Positions 1 through 11,600 of a DNA stretch of 64,000 bases are shown here, in pieces. Source of the DNA: Straminergon stramineum (lineage: Eukaryota > Streptophyta > Bryopsida > Hypnales > Calliergonaceae). The stretch's first letter is position 1; every line of letters begins with the position of its first letter. The DNA lies in assembly GCA_963920665.1 (NCBI GenBank), contig OY987265.1, positions 43,095,001 to 43,159,000 on the forward strand, read 5' to 3'. The translations under genes and the position numbers were made by a program. The notes under the pieces were generated by a model that was given only the letters and a program-made list of their open reading frames with translations, was not told where the DNA came from and ran no database searches.

Positions 1-971
1 GAGACTAGTATTTGACAATCCAATTGTAAAAATGAATAGAAATTGTGGATGTTTACATTTCAAGAAAGTATGAAGGGGATCCATACCACAATCAAAATTG
101 CAAGATTTAAATACATATTTTCTTAGGAATGTGCAAAAATAATTACTACGATTTCCAAGAACCTCCACATAATTTATTTGAAAAATCACTTATACATGTT
201 TAGAGCATATTAAACATCAAATTGCCTTCAATACACTTTTGTTGTACACATGCAATTGCCATCTAATATTCTTTCCAAGCAATTATTTGGTATAGAGCTA
301 TCCATAGACTAAAAGCCTTCATATGAGTTTTTTCAAACAATCTCCTCACCAAGGCACAATATCTTTTACCATAATGATGTATGTATTCTTTTGTATGTAT
401 AAAGCTCCCAAGCTCCTCAATTACTTATCTATAATGAACTAGTCCTATTGGATGCATAATTCACATGCACAAAACAATTCACAGTTCCAAACCAAAATGC
501 ATCACCTAGTTCTCCTAATTGTTCCTTTTGCAACGTCAAAGTTGTTGCATGGTCCTTAAAGAGTTATACCCTTGTACCTTTCGCATATGGAATCCAACTA
601 ATACATACTCAGGTGCATTGTAACCCCCTTTCCATTGCCAACAAGAATTAACAAATGTATGATCAAACTATGATCAATGCGAGATCTTGTGTTGGCTTTA
701 GTGAAAAGTGTCGATTTTAGGTTCTTCTACCTTCTACATACCCAAGTAACAAATTGGAATTGATATTTGGACGACTCCTGAGCACAGAGGTCCATCTATC
801 AACTTTCAAAGACCTTGGAGAAGATTATTCAGAATCAGTATGTCCTGTTAGAAACATTTGACAATTTTGAACAAAGATAAGAATGTCAATGAAAATGGAA
901 CAATCAAGCTTTCGGGGACTCTGTAGTCTACAAAGCAGCCTGATTACAATATTCTTGGTAACAGAAGGCGG
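1..971. other. Downstream flank of COX6a, no gene seen
   Basis: AT-rich sequence with no long open frame. The part next to position 972 should hold the 3' untranslated region of the minus-strand COX6a gene. I recognise nothing else in it. Confidence 0.5.
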
Positions 972-2769
972 TTAGTGCCCCTCGTGACTCTCGTGCTTAT
1001 ACTCGAATAGGCCGTCCGGTCCTGCAAAAATTGAAGATGACTTAGTTGGAAGGTCGCACAACTTAATTGCATTATCAAACGATACAGGAATTTGAATAGA
1101 CATACAAGAACAGATTGGTTCATTCCACAAAAATCAACTCTGGAATACAACGAGATACCTTAGTCAGAAAGTTAATTAAACTGATGTGTAGGGTGCAGCG
1201 ATGAGGGCCAGGAATAAACAAGGACAGAAGCAAAGGGAAACTTCAAATAATATGCATTTCAATGGAAGGTAAACATAGCAAAAAAACCCTAAAAGGATCG
1301 TGAGTAAGACATACCCCAAGGAAACTGCTTGTTACGAATATGCAAGTAAGAGAAGTGCTGTCATCCCAACAACAAAAGAAACATGAGAAACAAGGGCACA
1401 TGATGAATTATCAACCAGTATGTCACTTTCACCTTGGAAATGAGATGCGCGCACAAACCGATTGAAATTTTATAATGAGATGCAATCCTCGAACAAGGTC
1501 CTCAGAAGAGATACTTCAACTCTCACATGAAATACCCCTAAGTATCTTCAAAAGAATCCAATGAGCCTGGAATGAAAATTGCATACCGGGCTGTCAACAA
1601 CATTGTGTTCCTCATTAGCGAGAGTGTAGGCGCCCATGCCAATACACATTATGTACGCAGCAATTGTGATGCTGCGCCACTTGTACGTCTCCTCTGTAGT
1701 GCCGCATCAACATACGGTGAGTAAAGTGCACAGGGTAATCATTTCACAGAAATCACAGTTCTTGTACATCTACTGTAAACTAGTAAAATCGGTACAGAAT
1801 TGAAACTACTTCCTCGAGACTGACAAAAGGTTACGAACAGGGAAGAAAAGAAAGTCAAATGCAAATCCATCGAAATTTATGACTCGACAGGAACAAGCCC
1901 CCTCTTGCAAAATTAGCCTGAAAATCGATTCTTGAGTTTTCTTAAGTCTGTTAGACTTTTAAAGGATACCTCACCCATTTCTGATTCAAGACAAATCATT
2001 TTGGAAGCTCATAAATTCAGACATCTTTACTGTCACAGCCTAAGCGTCCCAAATGCAAGATTATACGGAATTCCCCAACATCGTGTTGCATGGAAAAGGA
2101 ACGTTAAAGAATACTGGCGTTGCAGGAGTTAGGAAAGGTGGTCTACAACACTTTCCAAACTTGTCAACTTCTCATAATCACATTGCTGTGACATATAAAT
2201 GTGTTAAAGTAAAAATAAGTTTCGAACTGCATCCTAGGGTCTGGTCCTAGGGTCTGGTGAGAGAATAGATATTACATAAGGCGACATTAAAGAAATCTAG
2301 GTGTATTCGGTATTCAAGAAACAAATCCTCCGAGATATCAAATAAATTAGGACAGTAGTACCACCACATTACCCCAAAACGCTCCGCCCTAAAGAAATGC
2401 AGCCCTAAAGCACTCCCCTAAACTAAGAACAATTAAAGCCACCTAGTAATCTCGCCACAACCTAGCTTACAAATCAAGAATCTTTCGATCGAACACAAAA
2501 AGAAACCCTAATCCCACTCTCACTGACCAAGTATCACCAACTTCAAACAAACAAGAAACAAAAAACCCAACTCAGATTCGGAAAATTCTAGGGCGATGCA
2601 ATCCCTGAAAAAATCGCAACGAAAAATGCTCACCAGCGTCGTCGTGAGCGTGAGACTTGGAGGCGAAGAAGCGCTTGGTCGCGGCCGCAGCCTGCGTGGT
2701 CTGGAGAGAGCCTAAATGTGTGGGTCGGCTCAAGATAGCCCCAAGTCGCTGCCGGAGAGGATTCGCCAT
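972..2769 (-). CDS. COX6A: Cytochrome c oxidase subunit 6a, mitochondrial (4 exons)
   Basis: Small nuclear-encoded, inner-membrane subunit of respiratory complex IV. Exons on the minus strand: 2634-2769, 1587-1693, 1315-1357 and 972-1021, which join in phase to 336 nt, or 111 residues. All introns are GT-AG. Residues 1-36 look like a presequence (MANPLRQRLGAILSRP, later TKRFFASK). Then come HAHDDAEETYKWRSIT, a single membrane helix (IAAYIMCIGMGAYTLA), and the family hallmark HIRNKQFPWGPDGLFEYKH, ending in GH. Length and motif order match plant COX6a. The ATG at 2769 was chosen because the in-frame extension to 2826 adds a hydrophobic stretch that does not suit a mitochondrial presequence. The last two exons are only 43 and 50 nt, so automated gene callers may miss them. 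Confidence 0.93.
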
Positions 2770-3620
2770 CGCTGCAAACAATTGAAAGGGAGAGAGACAC
2801 AAGGAAAGAATGACGAGCAGCAACAATACTCTCGAGAAAACAAGGGGTCTGCTGAAAGGAATTGGCTTTGTCTTTGTTGTTCTTCCACGGAATCAGTGAG
2901 GGGGACGGTGAACGGAGCCTCTTACCTATTACCGTTTGGGGAAGCACTCATGCCACTCCACCTTGTCAAAAAGTAACTGCACTGATTTGTCCGAAGGTAG
3001 TGACAACTAAAAGCGACACTTTTTCTACTGCACACAGTTTCTAATTTCTATTATTAGACTGATGAAAACAATTATATTCTAATTGACAATTGAGAGGAGA
3101 TTTCAATGCACGAAAGAATGCAACATTTGGATACCTTATGTAAAAGTTATGAGGGATCATAGTTTTTTGGGTAGATGTTCTAAAATGGTTTCTTCAATAA
3201 TTGCTATATATTGATCAAGGAAATGTATATAATGAGTACATCTAGTCAAGTGATGCTTATACATCTAGTACATTTGGAGATCCCTATCTTAATATGCTCA
3301 GGCCGTGTGATATTAGTTTTCCAATGACACACAACACTAATAATGATTATTTTTTAGTGTTAAATACCTACACTAATTGATTTTAAAATGTTATAAGTGT
3401 GATGAATATTTTTCATATCCAATTAGGGGTTCCTATACAATCAAAAATCTCCTCTCATCTTCAATACTAATGGCATTTGCATCATTCCACAAGACCTTCA
3501 CCAAAAACTTACCCAAAATATCACTCAATTTGAGAATCACATCAAAGATCTCTTCACTAACAAAGAGAATTCTAATTGAATTCTAAGTTGACAATAATGT
3601 CTATTTCCTAGCTACAAAAT

Positions 3621-3931
3621 ATAAGAGTTGTTACAACGTTAGGGGAGATTTTAGGCCTCTACATGCTTGCAAGTTTCTAGGCTATGGGGAACATAGGAAC
3701 TGCACCACTATTGCAATCTGACATGGCTAAGACCATGCCACGTCAAAAAAAACTTTAACTTTTTTTTTCAAATTATTTTGCATTTCAAAAATAATCATTT
3801 TATTTTTGATATTTATTTTATTGACAGCAGCTAGCCATTCCTGAATAGCACAAGGAACAAGCAGCGGAACAACCCTAAAACGGGCATGTAGAGGCCTCAA
3901 ATCTCCCCCAATGTGTGACTAAAAGTTATAA
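3621..3931. mobile_element. MITE-like inverted-repeat element, about 310 bp
   Basis: The two ends are inverted copies of each other. The core on the left (3641-3666) reads AGGGGAGATTTTAGGCCTC and on into TACATGC; the right end (3882-3911) reads back as GGGGGAGATTTGAGGCCTC and TACATGC. Similarity continues outwards, with ATAA plus a spaced TTNGGGG at both ends, giving terminal repeats of roughly 45 bp. There is no coding capacity. The transposon superfamily cannot be assigned, because the target duplication is unclear. Confidence 0.7.
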
Positions 3932-4222
3932 TTTCTAACAAATAAAATAAAATGGTGCTACGAGGGTTCTACTATTTTTGTCAAGTTGACATCTAAAATT
4001 CCATTCACACATGGTTTTTCGCAATGGGAACCATCGCCATTGACGTAAATTTAAAACAATTGATGAAAACTTATCCTAACTTGGGACATACATCACCGCT
4101 CCAGCTACTAGAAAGAGTAAGTCGTCCTAATGGTCAGCACATTGAATATTCATAATGGATATTTCATTAAAATGGTGGTATTCATACGCTATTTTTCCAT
4201 TTATTTTCTAGGACTCATATAC

Positions 4223-4284
4223 ATTTCAGACTGCACGGTCTGAAATCTAGGAGAGGTGTATATTTCAGACCGCACGATCTGAAC
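4223..4284. repeat. Tandem pair of near-palindromes
   Basis: ATTTCAGACTGCACGGTCTG continuing AAAT (4223-4246) is nearly self-complementary. A second copy, ATTTCAGACCGCACGATCTG continuing AAC, follows at 4262-4284. Each could form a hairpin or bind a dimeric protein. No gene is adjacent. Confidence 0.6.
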
Positions 4285-6019
4285 CTGAAAAATGCCAAGT
4301 TTGTGGAATATAGCCATTTTAACGAAATATCCGTTTCATGTTATGTAGCAAAGGTCGTTGAGAAAGGATTCAAAACTGAGCTGGAGTAGGTCCACGCATC
4401 ATCAGATTTATCATAAAATGGCCAAAATTGTGATATTCATGTGCACAAAGCCCTGAGAAAATTGGACACACTAGGAGTGTTATAGATATGAGGCTCCACT
4501 GACATGGGTTTTTGGAAAAGTGCGAACTTGTTGAAGTTCCTCCATCAGTTTAACAAACAGGGCGATATATTAATTTGTGTAGAATCATGATGATAGAAGC
4601 GTCAATTGCAAGCGTCAATTGCTCATGTACCGGCAGCGTTTTGACGCTGACAAAACATATTGTTCATGAATATTGTTCGGAACTACTCCAGCACTCCATT
4701 TCTAAATCACTCGCTCTCCTTCTTACAGTAGTTGATGGCAAAATTGTGTTACATCCATAACAATTAACAAGCTGCTGCACCATTCTACGAGAGGCTTCGT
4801 GCTTTTAATTTCTAATGAGGTAGCTACTGAAATTTCCCTAGTGTAGGTTCTCTCCATGCAAAGCCTCTTCCCCTTCAGTCGAGAGCCAACAAGGTTGTAC
4901 ATTCATATACCAGAAATAGTCTCAATGGCTGCATCTTGTTCAGTCATGCTATCAATCAAAGGTCTAAAAGGAAGGGCAATGTAAGTAAGTCCATAAGTTT
5001 AAAGCAGCTCATGTTAGCAGCTCATGTTATGGATAACAGCATACCCCTTCTCATCCTATGAGAAAATGACACCTCTCCAGAAAAGTGCTCCATTGAGGTT
5101 ATGCCAAATTGCCAATGCAACGAATCTAACGAATCCTTCAAAAAGGCAGCAGCCACGTAAGATTCGCATCTCAGTCTGCAGCTTCAGATTTCCACACGGA
5201 AGAATGACGATGAATGAGGTCAACAGTAAATCGGATTGGGAGCTCCTCCCTCCAGACCTTGAATTCTAACATAACTGTATTGACAAAAATCCTGAAACTT
5301 TACTGCAAACGAGTTGCGAGTCTTTGTAAGTGCAAGCCCAGGCAGTCAAAAAATCCAAGTGTGGATAATGTTTTCATGCATGACACCGATTCTCCAGATC
5401 ATGCTTCGTCGGCATATCTGTTTCTTTATCCGCCGACTACACGCTTTAGGTACCGGAAAGATGGAACTTTCCGTTATCTTTCCCCTTTTTAAATTACAGT
5501 TACTTTATCGACACTACTTTTTCAACGACTCTCATCACTGTACTTGCGCTCACTGCAAAAACATATACCGACAAAGTTTACATGTCGTTCACACCTACAG
5601 CAGTAACCGGAGGAACTTATTACTAACGGAGTAAAACGGTTTTCCGGTTAGCATATCCTGGCCGCAAGGTTCGATTCGCGACTTCCTAGACGACTGGGCT
5701 GGACCGTCCAGGAGGAATTATTAGTCTGCGAAAATTGAAGTACTGTAGCTGCGGGACTAGCTAGTCCGGAAGTTGCAACGCTTCTGGAGAAAAAGTAAAC
5801 GGGTCGGCGGAGGTGATGACGAGGAGAGTCGACAAAGCAAGTTATTAAGCGGCTCCCCCAACTCTTCGAAATACTGCACCAATACCCAGATCGACAAACA
5901 TGCTCCACGTTTTTCTACTTTGTTTTCATACCGATTATAGCATTGCCTTGGCTCCTACGTCAAGCATCTGCATGCGATTCGTCGGAGGTAATTGCGGGGG
6001 CACTACCATCAAAATCCTA

Positions 6020-6365
6020 AGGTAATTGAGTGCACCCATAATCGAAGCTAATTGCAACTGAGAATGCTTACTTTTAATAGACCTTATTGCCAAGTGAAAG
6101 GGGATTCTAACGTACTTTAGCATGCATTAATTGGACATATTGTGTATAAGTTATGAATTTTCAAAGCCGATTGTCTGCATCTGCAGGTATATATACCCAA
6201 AATCGAAACTAGGGTCTCTAGCTAGTAGGCTCTCATGTTAATGTGTATATCTTGCGGCATGCATCTTGCGTCATCAATTTCTAGGTTTTCGTATCACTTT
6301 TCATTTGGTCCAAATGTAGGTAAAATGTAGGTGTCGCATGTTGGGCTGTGATGATTACACCGTAC
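6020..6365 (+). repeat. Diverged dispersed repeat, copy 1 (partner near 10390-10690)
   Basis: Three blocks occur in the same order and orientation at both places: CCATAATCnAnnCTAATTnC, then GGATTCyAACnnnCTTTA with ATGCATTA, then GGTCC..TAGGTGTnGCATGTT and a following TGATGATTA. The copies are well diverged. This is an old duplication or a family of dead elements flanking the unknown gene at 7.1-10 kb. Confidence 0.55.
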
Positions 6366-7384
6366 CGATATTCTTTGTTCTTCTGGGGACGCAAGCAATT
6401 CAAAGCGCTGGCTAGTTGAATTGCAACAGCTGTATCTTGGGGCAGAAATGGAGAGCTGGGCCTGAGGGGGAATTGCGAAGAAGTTCAGATTTTCCGTTGC
6501 AATGGCAGATTTTTAAAATAAAATAAATTGGACACTAATCGAAGAGACTTTAATTGCAAGAAAAATGAACGGAACAAGTATACTTTCACTTCCCCAACTG
6601 AATCAGATCTACAGTACATCAATCCTAGATTTAATAATTCTGTCTGTCACAATTTCCATAAATTTTCGGAGGAGTGCATGGAATCGGTGGAGCTCTCCCG
6701 ACTCCTGGTGGTATATCCCGGGAGGGGTATTCGCGTCCAACGTAATTAGACGTAACTAGACGTAATTATCAACCGAATCCCGTGGAACCGGTGAGCAAAA
6801 TCAAGTCTAAATACTCCAAATTTGCGGGAGGAGGGCGTTGCGGCACAGTTATTTACCAATTTTCTAAATTACCCAAAAGTTCTTACCAGTTTTTCTAAAT
6901 TAAAACCATTAAACGGATTGTCTGTACAACAGGATTGGTACAGACATTTAGTCGGAGGACCTGGCCCACCCCAGACCACGACCTGAAGAGACTGCAAACT
7001 CTGTATAAATTGGAGAGCTTCCTCTCAACTTTGAAAGCTTTTTCATTTCTGCCATAACGATCAGTCGTGGTCAGAGTGGGAAGCTCTTTGCAATGGGGTG
7101 CGACGTGGAGTCGGTGTGGCAGGTTATGAGTGGGTATCGGTTCATCAGTTGATGCGTATGGAAATTTCGCTGATTCCGATGATCGGTTGATCGTTGAGTG
7201 TTGTTTTCGCGCAATTCCCGAAGCTTTGTCCGAAGTTTTTGTAGAAGCTTTTGGAGAAACTTTTGAGGTTTCGGAGTGGGAATGCTTCGGAGAGTGGACT
7301 AGAGATGGATCGCGTGGAAAATCGGCAGCGCACCCGCTTCCTGTATCCATGGTGCCCTGTTGCTAGGAGTGCTGCCCAACCGAA

Positions 7385-7392
7385 CTATAAAT
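7385..7392 (+). promoter_or_regulatory. Possible TATA box
   Basis: CTATAAAT lies 63 bp before an ATG at 7455 that opens the reading frame of the first recognised exon of the unknown gene. If this is the promoter, the TGA at 7503 becomes a problem for that start. If the gene starts further upstream, this is a chance match. Confidence 0.3.
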
Positions 7393-7562
7393 GTAGAAGG
7401 TCCATGAAGTGGACATGCTATAGAATTAGGTAGAAAAATTAGGAAGAATTGCCCATGGTTACGGAAACTTTGCATTTCAAGAAACTACGCGTTGGAGATC
7501 ATTGAAAGTACTACTACGATTTCAAACTGGCGAATTTCAGCGCCGCAGAGCTGTTTAGCAGC

Positions 7563-8973
7563 ATGCCGGAGTGCTTGGCGCTGTGGCGTGAGCAATTGGA
7601 AGACCTCGTCAGATTCCGTGCGCCGTGAGTTGCCCCACTCAACCTTTTACCCGGAAAAGAATCTTCAAAGAACATTCACATGCCTTGGATTGCACAGCTA
7701 GAGTTCACAATTCCGAATTCATGCTACTGTCAAACGACTTGAAATTTGGATGGGATTCTTCCGTAAACTCGAGGACATGAGATAATACTCATTCAAAACA
7801 CGAAGATCTGCATGTTGAAACCTAAATGCGGTCAGAACTATTCTCTTTTTGAAGTGAAACCATAAACCTTAAATTTGTTCGGGGTTTTCACTGCCACGGG
7901 GCATTTTTAAAGTGTGACTACAAGGATTTGTGATTATAGTGAAGGGGGAAATTAGCATCACATAGAAAATTAGTGTCACCAAAAAATTTGAAATTTCATG
8001 AAAATTGAAATAATGCAGGAATATAACCTACACTAATTCAAAATAATGTGACTGTGATAAATTAGTGTCTCACGCACTATTAGGACAGATCAGTGTAATC
8101 CTTGCATATTTCAAAGAATTCATCGATCCCAAGGGCTCTGTTCAAATTTCAACAAATACTCACACAGTAGCTGGTAGGATTTGCTGCCACTACCAAATTT
8201 TGCTTACTCTTCTCACAGTAGCCATTAGGGTTTTTCTGCGACTACCGAATTTCTTGCACCATCGCATCCCATGACGCGCGTAACCTTCGTGCAGTGGGGA
8301 GCGCGCAGCCGCATCTCCGCCCGCTCCCGCCGGTAGTCGCGGCAGTCGTCGCAAGCGGAGCCCTCGTTCCGGTGGGGTACTCCCTCCGCGCGACTCCAAG
8401 GCGAGCTGGGCCGTCAACATCCGTCCCAAGAATTGGGGCGACAAGGACAAGATCTGGTGGGGGAAGATCAAATCGATGCGAGATGCGCAACGCATCTCCG
8501 ACATCGTGCACCACTACCTGGGTTGTGAGTCTGTCCACTTCCTCTTCCCGGGATCCGATCGGCCTCCTCCGCCCTTTGCGAATCCCAACCTCGGGGGACT
8601 GCAAAGTCTGGAGAAGCGGATGCAGTATGTGAAGCTCATTGCCAAGGGCGAGCAGCACCAGGTTCTGCGGCGGGAGTTTATGGAAAGCGTCAAGGAGATG
8701 GTGAAGCTGCTGATGAAGGAGGATGGGGGTGACGCTGCGGCTGCGGCGACAGGGGCTGCGACTGCGGCTACGGCTGCGGTTGAGGAGATGCCATGGAGTT
8801 GGACTGCGTCGCAACCGGAGCTTGGTGGGGATGAGTGCAGGCTGACGCCGGAGATTCCAAGTCTCGTTGAAGGTAAAGAGAACACTCAGCCTCGAAAGAT
8901 AGTCGTCGTTCTTGAGTGTTCGGTAAAATGGGCAAATTGTGACACTTCGAGCACACGGACGTTTAAAATCTAG
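7563..8973 (+). CDS. Unrecognised spliced gene, at least two exons
   Basis: I do not recognise the family. Exons 7563-7624 and 8295-8973 join in phase across a GT-AG intron (donor CC|GTGAGT, acceptor GTGCAG|T) and give 246 residues. Visible regions: MPECLALWREQLEDLVRFRA; an Arg/Ser/Gly-rich linker (GSRGSRRKRSPRSGG); a Trp/Lys-rich block (WAVNIRPKNWGDKDKIWWGK); DAQRISDIVHHYLG; a helical stretch (SLEKRMQYVKLIAKGEQ and on to EFMESVKEMVKLL); then an Ala/Thr-rich tail. The same frame is open upstream to a TGA at 7503 and encodes KYYYDFKLANFSAAELFSS, so exon 1 probably begins earlier. One in-phase option is a first exon 7094-7123 (MGCDVESVWQ) spliced at 7509. The 3' end is also uncertain: the donor GAAG|GTAAAG at 8873 could splice to 9779. 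Confidence 0.55.
7962..8098 (+). repeat. AATTAGTGTCAC repeat, intronic copy
   Basis: Lies in the intron of the unknown gene. It shares AAATTAGTGTCAC at its start and a closing segment (TAGTGTCnCnCnnACTA then TAGGAyAnATCAGnGTA) with 9505-9641. A related closing segment, ACCAATAGGATAAACCATTG, occurs near 20385-20405. Confidence 0.6.
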
Positions 8974-9504
8974 GAGCAATTTACATTTGAGGCTCCCTGG
9001 AAAGATGCCTTTCTCTTGAAATTTTGCTATTTTAAGTTATATGGCATCATGCTTGACCACCGCCGACTATTTCAATGCCTCAAATCAATGTAGAGGTCTA
9101 GTTTACGGTGGCTTGAGTGTACGAACTATTGTAGGATAGCTCGGATTTCTGTGTCATACTTGTACAATTATAGGTTCGTTTTACTGGAGCTTGTGACTAT
9201 GTTAGGCGTTTTACTTATGTGAATTTGTTTTAATGAACTAGTTTTAGTGTTCATATCATGCATGACTAATTGTATCAAAAATGTGAATGATTCAGAGTTA
9301 GCATTCAGAATTTTTAAGAGAGTGCAATTCAGAATTTTGGTCTAATATATATGAATGGTGGTCAATAACAGAGGATATTGAGTTGATGATGATGATCTTA
9401 CTGGATGATGCGGTTTCCTAAGTTACATCAATCAGCTGTACAGAGCAATGCATGTGAGTTTGAATTCACCTTGTTTTCTATAAGTAAAGCTGCAATATTA
9501 TTGT

Positions 9505-9641
9505 CAAAATTAGTGTCACTACAACATTACTTTTTGTGGAAATTAGTTAAATACAGTAATATTTCAGCCCCTGCACTAAAATTAAAATAGTGTCACCGCT
9601 TTGGTACAGTAGTGTCACACGGACTAATAGGATAAATCAGA
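9505..9641 (+). repeat. AATTAGTGTCAC repeat, second copy
   Basis: Second copy of the repeat at 7962-8098, in the same orientation, between 8873 and the possible last exon at 9779. Two insertions of one family inside one gene's introns, or an internal duplication, would both explain it. Confidence 0.6.
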
Positions 9642-9778
9642 GTAGTGAATGTGACTGGTTATTATAAATTTCAAGCTTTGCTTTCACTGCTTACCAGCTC
9701 CTGCTAGTAAGACTTGTGTATCAATAGTACTCCGTTTCTGCTTCTGATCATATACTGGATGGTGTGTTGGTTTTGCAG

Positions 9779-9933
9779 GAAGTGTGTCTGGTGGTTTAGT
9801 GTTTTTTTATCCGTTACTATTGTTTGTAATGCTCTGGCATGTGCAACCACGAGTTCGTTCATCACACTTTGTTCAGAGCAGAGACTGTTGGCAAATGCCT
9901 GATGAATCACCTCAAGTTGGAATAACGACATAG
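9779..9933 (+). other. Possible last exon of the unknown gene
   Basis: After the acceptor GTTTTGCAG, an exon joined to the donor at 8873 stays in phase and adds about 51 residues, with a hydrophobic run (GGLVFFYPLLLFVMLWHV) before a TAG at 9931. An AATAAA-like signal follows near 9953. The opposite strand also has a 136-codon open frame here (9704-10114), so the assignment is weak. If real, the protein would have one C-terminal membrane segment. Confidence 0.25.
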
Positions 9934-10389
9934 CCTTGTTCAGTGTAAGCAGAATAAAGGACTTGGTTGTGACCGACAATGTCAAATAACGTGTACCTTT
10001 GTACACTGTACATTTGTATGTAGGCTTGGAGAATTGTGATCTCCTTTCAAAAGGATCGACAATGAAGAAATTCTTGGGTATAGGGAGTCCACTTACTACA
10101 GTTGTTGTAGCCAAGCTGCTGCTACCTGTGCATTCAGAATTTGCATGAAAAAATTGTACATTTGTGTACTTAAGTTGAAATAAAAGCTTCCAGGCTTACT
10201 GGGATCTTAGACTGTGTTCATGGATTATTAGCAATTCCTAATCTCTAACGGATTGGAGTTGGCACTTTTTTGTCTGTCTACTTGTCATACATCACTACTA
10301 AACATGTTCTGCCCAGTGCGGAATGGAAAGCATTGGCCATGGATTGAGTGAGCTTCATGTCCCACAATAACATTACATTCTAAGATATG

Positions 10390-10690
10390 TGCAACCATAA
10401 TCAACACTAATTACAACTGCAAAACATAAATTGTTTTAATGATTATTTTTATTGGAGTATATTGGAAAGCGGAAGAGGATTCCAACTCGCTTTAACATGC
10501 ATTATTTGAATACCGTGTGAAAAAATTAAAAAATTTCATAGTATTAGCCAAGGAGAGCCTAGTGTCAATTTTTGGTACACCTCCAAATCTCATATTCTGA
10601 TTGTATTCCTCTTGACTTGGTCATCAATATCTAAGCTTTTTGGTCCTATATAGGTGTAGCATGTTGTGCAATGATGATTATAGATGTGCA
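10390..10690 (+). repeat. Diverged dispersed repeat, copy 2
   Basis: Partner of 6020-6365; the shared blocks are described there. This copy has lost or never had part of the middle segment and continues into unrelated sequence. Confidence 0.55.
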
Positions 10691-11204
10691 TGCCTTAGAG
10701 CATCACCACCAATTCTTTCTGAAGCCCTTGACAATGGCACTCAATGCTTGCCGTGTTTGTCTAATGTCAAATGGCTCTACACCAACATCCCATTATAGTA
10801 CTATTTTTGCTGTTCTTTCCATCACTTTCATATTTGCTTGGCAACGGAGGGCCCTTGCAGAGGATAGTTTTACACTCACACTAACTTGGTTAATGATTCA
10901 ATGTAGACTATGGACATTGTGCATGTTGATGTGGATGTGATGGAGGGTAGTGGGGGGCATGTAAAAAAGGGAAAGAACTTCTATGAGATTGGGAAGAAGC
11001 AATTATATTGTTTTATTAGTGGGTGTACTATTCTATTCGTCACATTGATTAAGTAACTACAAATGAAAGACAATTTTTATTTTTATTTTTTAGAGATGAA
11101 ATCATATCTCTATTACAAGTAAAACAATCTATGTTTTTGGAGAAATTTTGTAATCACTATGAATTTTTATAAGAAAGAATAATAAAAATAAAAAATTAAG
11201 TGAT

Positions 11205-11600
11205 CAACTTTGTTTTAAAGTATAACCTTCAAGTATGTGAGACACTTTGGAACCAATTGTTCACAATGCACACACCTCATACTTTTAAAGGGATGACAGA
11301 ATCCTAAACAAATAATTTTGAAAATAAAAATAAAAATTCAAGTCACAAATTTTGTTTCAATGAATAACCTTTAAGTATGTAGGGACACTATGGAACTAGT
11401 TGTGAACAATGCACACACCTCATACTTTTGAAGGGATGAGAGAATCCTAAACAAATAATGATGAAAATAAAAATAAAAATTCAAGTCACAAACTTTGTTC
11501 CAATGTATAACCTTCAAGTATGTCATGACCCTTTAGAACCAATTGTTCAAAATGCACACACCTCATACTCTTGAAGGGAGGAGAGAATTGTAAACAAAAA
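11205..11600 (+). repeat. Tandem repeat, about 142 bp x 3
   Basis: Three diverged copies in tandem. The marker ATAACCTTyAAGTATGT occurs at 11222, 11364 and 11507, a spacing of 142-143 bp. Each copy also contains AATGCACACACCTCATACT and, in two copies, a run of GAAAATAAAAATAAAAATTC. Small satellite-like array in non-coding DNA. Confidence 0.85.

Larger units (their letters stand above)
2770..7093. other. Spacer between COX6a and the unknown plus-strand gene
   Basis: No recognisable gene. It holds a short inverted-repeat element at 3621-3931, a doubled near-palindrome at 4223-4284 and one copy of a diverged repeat near 6020-6365. The stretch 4560-6480 is less AT-rich than its surroundings and contains short overlapping open frames, none of which resembles a known protein. 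A degenerate triplication of ACGTAAYTAG lies near 6739-6768. Confidence 0.45.

Noticed and set aside
5655..5690. GGTTCGATTC, like a tRNA T-loop
   Set aside because: No matching acceptor stem, D-arm (GCTCAG-type) or anticodon arm upstream on either strand.
6895..7350. 151-codon minus-strand open frame
   Set aside because: Low-complexity Lys/Ser/Thr translation without any motif; opposite the upstream region of the plus-strand gene.
8242..8979. 245-codon minus-strand open frame
   Set aside because: Antisense to the better supported plus-strand exon; its translation is Arg/Leu/Pro-rich as expected of a shadow of GC-rich coding DNA.
9704..10114. 136-codon minus-strand open frame
   Set aside because: No known motif and no gene-like context; kept only as a competing reading for the possible exon at 9779-9933.
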